Program-made: the position numbers and the translations under genes
Part shown: piece by piece, positions 15,009 through 21,409 of the stretch
Position numbering within the stretch: position 1 is the first letter of the stretch
Layout of the letters: the number at the start of each line of letters is the position of its first letter
NCBI GenBank assembly: GCA_038523965.1
Contig: JBCBIX010000042.1
Coordinates: forward strand, 1 to 21,871
Source: JAJRXG01 sp038523965
Lineage (GTDB): Bacteria > Bacteroidota > Bacteroidia > Chitinophagales > Saprospiraceae
Reading direction: 5' to 3'
DNA: 21,871 nt
The notes under the pieces: model-generated
Seen by the model: the letters and a program-made list of their open reading frames with translations, nothing else
Told to the model about the DNA's origin: nothing
The model's database searches: none

Positions 15009-15632
15009 TTATGCTAATGCCTTGGAGATGTAACCCATAAGTTGACTCCCAATCTCAAGCGATGGATCATGGTGCTCACTATGTAATCCAACTGCTCGAG
15101 CAGCGATGACATTCTCGAGAGTGTCGTCGATGAAGATACTTTTCTGAGGATCAAGACTCAAGTGATCGATGACGTGCTGATATATGTTATGGTTGGGCTT
15201 CCGCATATTCACTTCATGCGAATAAAATACTCTGTCAAAATATCGCTTCTCAAAGTCAGTAATCCCCAAACGCTTCTTAAGGTCTCGTCGCACCCACTGG
15301 ATATGTGAATGGTTGGTATTCGATAAGAGATACACTTTATATCCTGCACGTAGCTCGAGGACGAAGTCTAAACGATGCTGAGGGAGGTCCGCCAAAATGC
15401 TATTCCAAGTAGCAAGGATGTCATACTCCGCGATCTGATGATCCACAGACTCCTGAAGTCGATATACAAAACTGGCCTCACTCATAAGACCCATCTCGTA
15501 TTCATCCATCAACAGTTGATGCTTATCTGATAACCCACTAACACCAAGGAGGGCATTCAATCCAGAATAGAATCGTGATTTATCTAAATCGATAAGTATA
15601 CCTCCAAAGTCTAATATGATGTTCTCGATCAT
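15009..15632 (-). CDS. HAD-family phosphatase, YihX-like
   Basis: 207 residues. HAD motifs: I, nucleophile Asp8 in ILDFGGILID; II, Ser104 in LLSNTNHSHIQW; III, Lys145 in NMRKPNHNIYQHV; IV, Asp169-Asp170 in SIFIDDTLENVIAA. The overall pattern (FGGI, LSNTN, MRKP..IYQHV, IDDTLEN) closely follows E. coli YihX, an alpha-D-glucose-1-phosphate phosphatase, but substrate assignment by similarity within HAD enzymes is unreliable. As in YihX the second residue after the nucleophile is Gly rather than Asp. First gene of a pair with the aminotransferase. It is divergent from the S24 repressor; a weak -7-like TATCCTTG lies at 15651-15658 on its strand. Confidence 0.9.
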   Translation of the reverse strand: MIENIILDFGGILIDLDKSRFYSGLNALLGVSGLSDKHQLLMDEYEMGLMSEASFVYRLQESVDHQIAEYDILATWNSILADLPQHRLDFVLELRAGYKVYLLSNTNHSHIQWVRRDLKKRLGITDFEKRYFDRVFYSHEVNMRKPNHNIYQHVIDHLSLDPQKSIFIDDTLENVIAARAVGLHSEHHDPSLEIGSQLMGYISKALA

Positions 15633-15741
15633 CTTAACACATGTAATTCACAAGGATACATCCATCCACTGTCTCACATATCAAAAATCTACTTCTAAGA
15701 GCTAATTACTAATATATTTAGCATACTAAGATAAATAGATA

Positions 15742-15749
15742 TATGTTTG
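15742..15749 (+). promoter_or_regulatory. Probable -7 box of the S24 repressor gene
   Basis: TATGTTTG matches TAnnTTTG. It ends only 7 nt before the ATG at 15757, so the message would be leaderless or have a leader of a few bases. The surrounding sequence is very AT-rich, and an imperfect inverted pair GCTAA (15701-15705) / TTAGC (15718-15722) just upstream is a possible autoregulatory operator. Confidence 0.45.
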
Positions 15750-15756
15750 TAACACG

Positions 15757-16548
15757 ATGAGTTACTTGAATCACAACATCAGATACTTACGCAAGCTGAA
15801 GAGCTACACTCAAGCAGATTTAGCGGAGCGAATCGGTGTCAAAAGGCCTGCCATCGGTGCTTACGAAGAGCTTCGCGCAGAACCTAAGCTGGATACCATT
15901 CAGAAATTATCCTACCTGTTTGGTGTTACACTGGATCAACTAATCAACCAAGACCTCAGCAAGGGTGAAAAAGCATCTGAAGTCGATGCTGAAGGACGAA
16001 CGCTTCGCATTCTTCCGATTGTTATCGATGACCAAGGCGACGAGCGCATCTCTGTGGTTCCTGTAAGCGCCCGAGCGGGGTATTCGCATAGCTATGCCGA
16101 CCCCGAATACATTGCTGAGCTACCCAAGTTTAGTTTGCCATTACCTGAGATGTATCCGGATAGGAGCTACCGTCTCTTTCAGATCGAAGGGGACAGTATG
16201 CTTCCTATTCAGGATGGCAGCTACATCGTATGTGAGTATGTAGAGGACTGGACGTACATCAAGGATGGAGAATGCTACATCGTCATCACAAAGGCTGATG
16301 GTATCGTGTACAAACGGGTTTGGCGTCAGGCTCGTCTGAATCGCCTGGAGATGAAGTCCGACAACTTAATCTATCAACCGTTCTATACCGAGCTCTCAGA
16401 TGTTGTAGAGATCTGGAAGAGTCTGGCTTTCATCAGCTTTGACCTTCCAGATGAAGAGCCTCAGACCTCAGATGATGTGCAAGTACTTAGTGATCTCGTC
16501 CACCAACTCAAACGTGACGTCGATGCTCTAAAAAAGAATGAAGCGTAA
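15757..16548 (+). CDS. XRE-family repressor with S24 (LexA/CI-like) peptidase domain
   Basis: 263 residues. The N-terminal XRE helix-turn-helix (about residues 5-62) contains SYTQADLAERIGVKRPAIGAYE. A linker leads to an S24 domain: candidate cleavage bond Ala107-Gly108 in VSARAGYS, catalytic Ser147 in IEGDSMLP and Lys186 in GIVYKRV. All residues needed for RecA-stimulated self-cleavage are therefore present. The last 25 residues form a short charged helix. It is a transcription repressor that probably responds to DNA damage or another stress; its targets are unknown, with autoregulation and control of the next genes plausible. No phage structural genes, integrase, UmuC or ImuB lie nearby, so it appears to be a chromosomal regulator of the kind common in Bacteroidota. 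Confidence 0.92.
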   Translation: MSYLNHNIRYLRKLKSYTQADLAERIGVKRPAIGAYEELRAEPKLDTIQKLSYLFGVTLDQLINQDLSKGEKASEVDAEGRTLRILPIVIDDQGDERISVVPVSARAGYSHSYADPEYIAELPKFSLPLPEMYPDRSYRLFQIEGDSMLPIQDGSYIVCEYVEDWTYIKDGECYIVITKADGIVYKRVWRQARLNRLEMKSDNLIYQPFYTELSDVVEIWKSLAFISFDLPDEEPQTSDDVQVLSDLVHQLKRDVDALKKNEA

Positions 16549-16609
16549 ACCACCCTAATTACCATAGACCACGATAACAATTTACTGTTCCACCAAAACC
16601 ACACCCATT

Positions 16610-16828
16610 ATGAAATCAGATATCGGAGTCCAGTATCTCATGGACGAAAACGGAGACAAAGCAGCAATCATCATTCCCATGGAACGATGGATGACTATCG
16701 CCAGTAACCTGACAGAGTTCTTTGAGTATCAAAGCTTAAGGAAAAACTTAGGATCAGCATTCCAGGATGTCGTATCACTGAAGGGTCAGACTATGGCGAA
16801 TCCCAATCAGATGAGCTTCTTCGAATGA
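16610..16828 (+). CDS. Small antitoxin-like protein, orphan
   Basis: 72 residues. The first half (QYLMDENGDKAAIIIPMERW) matches the beta-strand pattern of Phd/YefM-like antitoxins and the small 'QYITDNEG...VVIPIEEW' proteins of Bacteroidota. The second half is a short helix (NLTEFFEYQSLRKNLGSAFQDV). No toxin of a known family follows; the next gene, 34 nt on, is an amino-acid-type acetyltransferase. The C-terminus is NQMSFFE, which resembles a beta-clamp-binding pentapeptide (QL[SD]LF). It begins 61 nt after the S24 repressor and may be cotranscribed with it. Probably real given coding-like composition and family resemblance; function not known. Confidence 0.7.
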   Translation: MKSDIGVQYLMDENGDKAAIIIPMERWMTIASNLTEFFEYQSLRKNLGSAFQDVVSLKGQTMANPNQMSFFE

Positions 16829-16829
16829 T

Positions 16830-16837
16830 CATATTTG
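16830..16837 (+). promoter_or_regulatory. Possible -7 box of the GNAT gene
   Basis: CATATTTG, one mismatch to TAnnTTTG, followed by GCAATG. It lies 25 nt upstream of the TTG start at 16863. Confidence 0.35.
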
Positions 16838-16862
16838 CAATGCTGTCATTAATTCTACCGCA

Positions 16863-17357
16863 TTGCAATATCTCATTCGTGCCGCCACTGAAATCGATGT
16901 CCCAGGCATACTTGACATCACCAATCACGAGATTCTTACCTCTACGGTAATCTACTACTACGAAGAGCGCACGATAGACCAACATCTTTCGTGGTTCAGA
17001 GAGAAACGTCTCGCTGGACTTCCGCTCTACGTAGCAGTCCAGAATAATCTTGTGTTAGGATATGCCACCTACGGTCCATTCAGAAGTCGTCCAGCATACG
17101 CTCGTACTATCGAACATTCCGTCTACGTCCATCATGAGCATCATGGCAAAGGTGTTGGCTCTACCCTGATGACGAGATTACTCTCCGATGCTCGCGACAA
17201 GGGCTATCATACAATGATCGCAGGTATTGATTCAAGAAATGCAGACAGCTACAAGTTCCATATCAAGTTTGGCTTCGAAGAAATCGGCAGATGTAAACAA
17301 GTGGGATACAAGTTTAACATGTGGCTGGATGTCATCTTTATGCAATTGATGCTATAA
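16863..17357 (+). CDS. GNAT N-acetyltransferase, phosphinothricin/methionine-sulfone type
   Basis: 164 residues, full length for the PAT/Bar/YncA group. Diagnostic segments: IRAATEIDVPGILDITN near the start, VLGYATYGPFRSRPAYARTIEHSVYVH (from residue 64) with the EHSVYVH strand, the acetyl-CoA loop HHGKGVGS (93-100), GIDSRNADSYKFHIKFGFEEIG and a C-terminal KFNMWLDVIFMQL. These enzymes acetylate phosphinothricin, methionine sulfoximine or sulfone, or related amino acids. The start is a TTG; there is no ATG or GTG between the previous gene and the conserved domain, and family members start within a few residues of this point. Confidence 0.93.
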   Translation: MQYLIRAATEIDVPGILDITNHEILTSTVIYYYEERTIDQHLSWFREKRLAGLPLYVAVQNNLVLGYATYGPFRSRPAYARTIEHSVYVHHEHHGKGVGSTLMTRLLSDARDKGYHTMIAGIDSRNADSYKFHIKFGFEEIGRCKQVGYKFNMWLDVIFMQLML

Positions 17358-17460
17358 TCATCTGATCGCTCCAATGCATATTTTATATAAGAGTCCTTGC
17401 CCAGCATGAGCGGCTTTGATGGTAAGCAGCTGGAATTGTCAACTCCTTTGCCTGGCTGAC

Positions 17461-18105
17461 CTACTTCTTGAGATCGATCAACTCCAACTTCCCACTCCGT
17501 ACACGATAGACCCAATAGAATATGAGAGGGACGATTAAGATAGTTGGCAATAGCCAAGGCACCCAAGCAAAATCTCCAGAGTAAGTCACATTAGTAACTA
17601 TGAATGCCGTGAGCGCAGCCAGATACCCACCGAGCATCATTCCTACATGGCGGACTAACCAAGTCATTTTGTGTAGTTGTTTACCAGCTTTCGCCCTGTA
17701 GAAGTAACTGACGTCTCGAAGCCCCAGAAAAAGCGATAATCCACCGAACACCATTAAGATGACATCTTGAGAGATGACCATGGCTATACCATTGGCCAAT
17801 CCGAGTATAAGTATGATCCAATCTAAGATTGATGGGAGTAGTGAGCGATTCTGATTAGATCTATAGCCTGAATACACCAGAAAAAGCGTGAATACCGCGA
17901 TATGAAACAAGAATTCGTCCGATTTAGAAATCGAGATGACAAAAGCAGTTATCACTACACCTAACATGCCATAGAAAAAAAGAAGCCCTGACCGCTTGTG
18001 CCCTGTTCCCCCTTTGCGCAGAATGATCGATACCAAGCCACTACCCAAAGAGGTAAAACCAAAAGCGATATGACAGATCAAGACGAGACGCAGCACGAGT
18101 TCCAT
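17461..18105 (-). CDS. DUF2306-like integral membrane protein
   Basis: 214 residues, about six to seven hydrophobic segments (near residues 5-28, 42-60, 66-80, 92-110, 113-127, 150-172, 180-200). The features are GTGHKRSGLLFFYGM after the first helix and a second conserved stretch KMTWLVRHVGMMLGGYLAALTAF, in which the His and Arg residues at membrane edges match the layout of the DUF2306 family of predicted membrane proteins. No function is known. A divergent promoter region separates it from prfC: a -7-like TGGGTTTG at 18155-18162 on this strand, with TTG 21 nt upstream, is a weak candidate. The 103-nt gap to the converging GNAT gene holds nothing I can identify. Confidence 0.75.
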   Translation of the reverse strand: MELVLRLVLICHIAFGFTSLGSGLVSIILRKGGTGHKRSGLLFFYGMLGVVITAFVISISKSDEFLFHIAVFTLFLVYSGYRSNQNRSLLPSILDWIILILGLANGIAMVISQDVILMVFGGLSLFLGLRDVSYFYRAKAGKQLHKMTWLVRHVGMMLGGYLAALTAFIVTNVTYSGDFAWVPWLLPTILIVPLIFYWVYRVRSGKLELIDLKK

Positions 18106-18176
18106 GTTCTAAATTGTTAGCTGAGTGGAACTTAACGAATCAAGCATGAGCTACCAAACCCAATGACCTACCCTAC

Positions 18177-18208
18177 TTTGATCCAAGCTGCCCAAAGCAC
18201 TACTTTTG
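18177..18208 (+). promoter_or_regulatory. Promoter of prfC
   Basis: TTTG at 18177-18180, 20 nt, then TACTTTTG at 18201-18208: full -33 and -7 match to the Bacteroidota consensus. It is followed by GCGCTCCATTT, the same block as downstream of the rpsF -7 box. The transcript would start near 18213-18216, about 20 nt before the ATG at 18236. Confidence 0.8.
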
Positions 18209-18221
18209 CGCTCCATTTTTC

Positions 18222-18227
18222 GGAGGA
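18222..18227 (+). promoter_or_regulatory. Shine-Dalgarno-like GGAGGA before prfC
   Basis: GGAGGA, 8 nt before the ATG at 18236: ideal sequence and spacing. It is the only strong Shine-Dalgarno found before a gene here and decides the start against the longer TTG reading at 18206, which lies inside the -7 box. Confidence 0.7.
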
Positions 18228-18235
18228 ACTTACTT

Positions 18236-19816
18236 ATGACCTTAGCCCAGCAAATCGAAATAAGACGCACGTTTGGCATTGTATCGCATCCAGATGCGGG
18301 AAAAACAACGCTGACTGAAAAGTTGCTCCTATTCGGAGGTGCCATCCAAGTTGCCGGTGCCGTCAAATCCAACAAAATCAAAAAATCAGCTAATTCAGAC
18401 TTCATGGAAATCGAGCGCCAACGGGGTATTTCGGTAGCGACTTCGGTGATGGCATTCGAGTATCAGAACAAAAAAATCAACATCCTCGATACCCCTGGTC
18501 ACAAGGATTTCGCTGAGGATACTTATCGGACCCTAACTGCTGTGGATAGCGTCATTGTCGTGATCGACGTCGCCAAAGGTGTGGAAGAGCAAACCGAAAA
18601 CCTCGTTCGTGTCTGTAAAATGCGCAAGACTCCGATTATTGTGTTCATCAACAAGTTGGATCGCGAAGGGCTGGATGCCTTTGATCTACTGGATGAGGTA
18701 GAGACGAAACTCGGCCTGAAAGTGGTGCCTCTAAGTTGGCCCATTGGTATGGGTCAGCGATTCCAGGGTGTCTATAATCTCTTTGAGAAAAAACTATGCA
18801 TTTTCAGTGCGCATGGCAAGCAGATGGAGGAAGATACCATCACGCTGACTGACTTAGCGTCAACGGAGTTGGACGAGATTGTCGGTGAGGCTGCCGCTGA
18901 CGAGCTTCGCGATGAGGTTGAAATCATCCACGAGGTCTATCCCAACTTTGATAAAGAAACCTACCGCCAGGGTGCAGAGTCACCCGTGTTTTTTGGCAGT
19001 GCGATCAACAATTTTGGCGTGAAGGAACTCCTGGATTGTTTTGTCGATATCGCTCCTCCACCACTACCTCGTGAAACAGAAGAACGAATCGTAAAGCCGA
19101 ATGAGGATAAGTTCTCAGGATTTGTATTTAAGATCCACGCCAATATAGATCCCCGTCATCGCGACCGTATCGCATTCGTAAGGATTTGTTCAGGTACTTT
19201 CGAGCGCAACACGAACTACAGGCACTCTCGACTCGAGCGCAAACTGAAATTCAGTAATCCGACATCATTTATGGCATCGCGCAAGGAGGTTGTCGATGAG
19301 GCCTATCCTGGTGACATCGTGGGTCTCTACGACAGTGGCAACTTTAAGATCGGCGACTCGCTTACCGAGGGTGAGGAGCTTAATTTTAAAGGGATACCGA
19401 GCTTCTCTCCAGAGCAATTTCGATTCGTCAACAATGCAAATCCATTGAAGACCAAACAACTGAACAAAGGTCTTGCCCAGCTTATGGACGAAGGAGTTGC
19501 ACAGCTCTTCACGATGGAGATGAGCCAGCGAAAGATCATTGGCACCGTTGGTGCGCTGCAGTTCGACGTGATTCAATACCGACTGGAGCATGAGTACGGT
19601 GCTTCATGCACCTATGAGCCCATCCGCCTAAACAAAGCATGCTGGGTCAGCTGTGACGATCCCATAGCACTCAAAGAATTTCAATCTCGCCGAGCCAAGG
19701 ATCTTGCAAAAGACAAGGACGGTAAGCTGGTCTACATGGCAGAGACTGCATGGAGTCTGAAGACCGTCCAGGAAGCTCACCCAGACATTCACTTCCATAA
19801 TACCAGCGAGTTCTGA
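18236..19816 (+). CDS. prfC: Peptide chain release factor 3 (RF3)
   Basis: 526 residues from the ATG at 18236, close to E. coli RF3 (529). It is a translational GTPase that frees RF1/RF2 from the ribosome after peptide release. Motifs: G1 HPDAGKTT (residues 18-25), G2 region RGISV (63-67), G3 DTPGHKDF (85-92) followed by EDTYRTLTAVD, G4 NKLD (139-142). Downstream are the RF3-specific elements SWPIGMGQRFQGVYNLFE and, towards the C-terminus, VGALQFDVIQYRLEHEYG. The 18206 TTG start sometimes possible for this frame is rejected for the reasons given at the promoter. It has its own promoter and converges on a DUF3467 gene across 21 nt. Confidence 0.97.
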   Translation: MTLAQQIEIRRTFGIVSHPDAGKTTLTEKLLLFGGAIQVAGAVKSNKIKKSANSDFMEIERQRGISVATSVMAFEYQNKKINILDTPGHKDFAEDTYRTLTAVDSVIVVIDVAKGVEEQTENLVRVCKMRKTPIIVFINKLDREGLDAFDLLDEVETKLGLKVVPLSWPIGMGQRFQGVYNLFEKKLCIFSAHGKQMEEDTITLTDLASTELDEIVGEAAADELRDEVEIIHEVYPNFDKETYRQGAESPVFFGSAINNFGVKELLDCFVDIAPPPLPRETEERIVKPNEDKFSGFVFKIHANIDPRHRDRIAFVRICSGTFERNTNYRHSRLERKLKFSNPTSFMASRKEVVDEAYPGDIVGLYDSGNFKIGDSLTEGEELNFKGIPSFSPEQFRFVNNANPLKTKQLNKGLAQLMDEGVAQLFTMEMSQRKIIGTVGALQFDVIQYRLEHEYGASCTYEPIRLNKACWVSCDDPIALKEFQSRRAKDLAKDKDGKLVYMAETAWSLKTVQEAHPDIHFHNTSEF

Positions 19817-19817
19817 T

Positions 19818-19830
19818 CACTGAAGCAGTG
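19818..19830. terminator. Small hairpin in the prfC/DUF3467 convergent gap
   Basis: CACTG-AAG-CAGTG, a perfect 5-bp stem with a 3-nt loop, lies in the 21-nt gap between two converging genes. No T-tract follows in either direction, so it would be a weak, possibly two-way, terminator at best. Confidence 0.35.
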
Positions 19831-19837
19831 TATTCGC

Positions 19838-20170
19838 TTATGCCTGTGCCGTCGGAGTGAAATTCATCGGTGGGAACTGGTTCTGATTACCTCCCTTATC
19901 ACTAATCGGCCCGTGCTGAGACTCATACTTCTTAACATTCTCCGCGAGTGCCTTGAGAAATCGCTTAGCATGCTCGGGAGTTAGGATGATGCGCGACTTC
20001 ACTTTCGCCTTGGGAACATTAGGGAGCATACGGATGAAATCCACTACAAACTCTGAATGCGAATGAGAGATGATCGCCAAGTTGGTGTATACACCGTCGG
20101 CAAGTTCCTCAGGTAGATCGATGTTGATCTGGTTCTGCTTCTTAGGTTTTGATTGCTTCTCTTCTGCCAT
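19838..20170 (-). CDS. DUF3467 family protein
   Basis: 110 residues from the ATG at 20170. The core is IDLPEELADGVYTNLAIISH, then EFVVDFIRMLPNVPKAKVKSR and ILTPEHAKRFLKALAENVKKYE, the standard DUF3467 pattern widely conserved in Bacteroidota. A lysine-rich N-terminus (MAEEKQSKPKKQNQ) precedes it and a Pro/Asn/Gln-rich tail follows. Small, soluble, probably cytoplasmic; function unknown. The frame extends to a TTG at 20239, but the extra 23 residues are not part of the family and span an inverted repeat, so the ATG is chosen. Purine-rich GAAGAAG precedes it. Confidence 0.92.
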   Translation of the reverse strand: MAEEKQSKPKKQNQINIDLPEELADGVYTNLAIISHSHSEFVVDFIRMLPNVPKAKVKSRIILTPEHAKRFLKALAENVKKYESQHGPISDKGGNQNQFPPMNFTPTAQA

Positions 20171-20213
20171 CTTCTTCACTGTTTGGCCATAGACGATATC
20201 TCGTCCAGGTGAC

Positions 20214-20238
20214 TGAGAGATAAATGTATCATCTCTCA
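20214..20238. repeat. 8-bp inverted repeat upstream of the DUF3467 gene
   Basis: TGAGAGAT (20214-20221), 9 nt, ATCTCTCA (20231-20238), perfect arms. It lies 44-68 nt upstream of the DUF3467 ATG in the 186-nt gap shared with the divergent bestrophin gene. It may be an operator or a leader hairpin. The rest of the gap holds only weak -7-like matches (TACCTTTC at 20280, TAAGATTTG at 20305). Confidence 0.45.
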
Positions 20239-20356
20239 ATGAGTTGTGATCTGACCATGGAATACTTCACAATGCTCACTACCTTTCATTTGGCAGAATA
20301 CACATAAGATTTGGATTGGCTCATATTTCTATCAACTCACTGAATATCGATAACAC

Positions 20357-21376
20357 ATGTATGTACAGCGCAATATTAAATGGTCCATTATCTGGAGGTT
20401 TGCGAGATGGAATCTATTTCTATTCACTCTTTATGGTACTGCGGTTGTGGCTCTCTATCACTGGGCAGATCATCAAGGAATTAACGCATCCATTCCCTTC
20501 CAACCACTCAGTGTCATCGGTATAGCTGTAGCTTTCTATCTCGGCTTCAAAAACAGTCAGTCATACGATCGATTCTGGGAAGCACGCAAAATCTGGGGCG
20601 GAATTGTAAACTACAGCCGAACCTGGGGAAATCAAGTCCTTAGTTTTCTATCCACTGAATTAGAAGATTGTATTACCGATCAAGAGACTCTTGTAGCGAT
20701 CCAAAAACGATTGATCTACAGACACATTGCATGGCTTTACGCATTAACACATCGTCTGAGGAGACCATCCAGCTTTAGTCTTGATTACAAGGGTGGTGCA
20801 GGAAGATATCATGCAGGACGCCCTAATTTAGAAGAATGGGATCGTGATGTGAAGCCAATGCTGAGTGATGATGAATACAAGTATCTCTGTACGATTGTAA
20901 ATGGTCCTACTCAACTTATCCGACTGCAAGGTGAAGATCTCCAGCACAGTATCGAAAAACTAAAACTGACCAACAACTTCCGGCACATGGAACTTATGAG
21001 ATCATTAGAAGAATTTTATAATCTACAAGGAAAATGCGAGCGAATTAAGAATACACCTTTCCCACGACAGTATGCCTTCTTCTCAAAGGTATTCGTTTGG
21101 ATCTTCATCCTACTCCTTCCGTTCGGACTGGTCAGTGAGTTTGCAAGAATAGGTCACATGAATATTTTTCTGACCGTACCATTCTTTGTTGTGATCGCAT
21201 GGATTTTTTCAACAATGGAAATCGTAGGTGACAACAGCGAAGATCCATTTGAAAATTTCATAAATGATGTTCCCATGCTGGCACTATCCAGAACCATCGA
21301 GATAGACCTTCGTGATATGCTTGGAGAAAAAGACCTGCCCGAACCGGTTAAGGCTGTCGAAGGCGTACTGATGTAA
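20357..21376 (+). CDS. Bestrophin-family (UPF0187) ion channel
   Basis: 339 residues. Two N-terminal membrane helices (about 14-38 and 51-72) are followed by the family signature NSQSYDRFWEARKIWGGIVN (about residues 65-85). A long soluble helical region follows with FRHMELMRSLEEFYNLQGKCERI and TPFPRQYAFFSK, then two more membrane helices (about 235-258 and 272-292) and NSEDPFENFINDVPM (about residues 292-306), the acidic segment that corresponds to the gating/calcium region in animal bestrophins. Bacterial members form pentameric channels in the inner membrane and pass small cations or anions. The following SRPBCC gene starts 33 nt later on the same strand and may be cotranscribed. Confidence 0.94.
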   Translation: MYVQRNIKWSIIWRFARWNLFLFTLYGTAVVALYHWADHQGINASIPFQPLSVIGIAVAFYLGFKNSQSYDRFWEARKIWGGIVNYSRTWGNQVLSFLSTELEDCITDQETLVAIQKRLIYRHIAWLYALTHRLRRPSSFSLDYKGGAGRYHAGRPNLEEWDRDVKPMLSDDEYKYLCTIVNGPTQLIRLQGEDLQHSIEKLKLTNNFRHMELMRSLEEFYNLQGKCERIKNTPFPRQYAFFSKVFVWIFILLLPFGLVSEFARIGHMNIFLTVPFFVVIAWIFSTMEIVGDNSEDPFENFINDVPMLALSRTIEIDLRDMLGEKDLPEPVKAVEGVLM

Positions 21377-21409
21377 AACATTTCAACTAATAAATAAAAC
21401 GAGTTCACC

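Noticed and set aside
15757..16548. Prophage remnant, because of a CI-like repressor and fibre-like protein in the same window
   Set aside because: No integrase, terminase, capsid, tail or lysis gene is present, and the fibre-like gene lies 14 kb away, carries a signal peptide and is of the secreted Bacteroidota type.
16610..17357. Toxin-antitoxin pair made of the 72-residue protein and the GNAT
   Set aside because: GNAT toxins pair with ribbon-helix-helix antitoxins, while this GNAT has clear phosphinothricin/methionine-sulfone acetyltransferase motifs and this small protein is Phd/YefM-like. The gap of 34 nt and a separate promoter-like box also argue against a classic pair.
18206..18235. 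Longer RF3 start at a TTG
   Set aside because: The TTG is part of the -7 promoter box and would not be transcribed; GGAGGA is correctly spaced for the ATG at 18236.
20171..20239. Longer DUF3467 start at a TTG
   Set aside because: The added residues are not part of the family and run through an inverted repeat.
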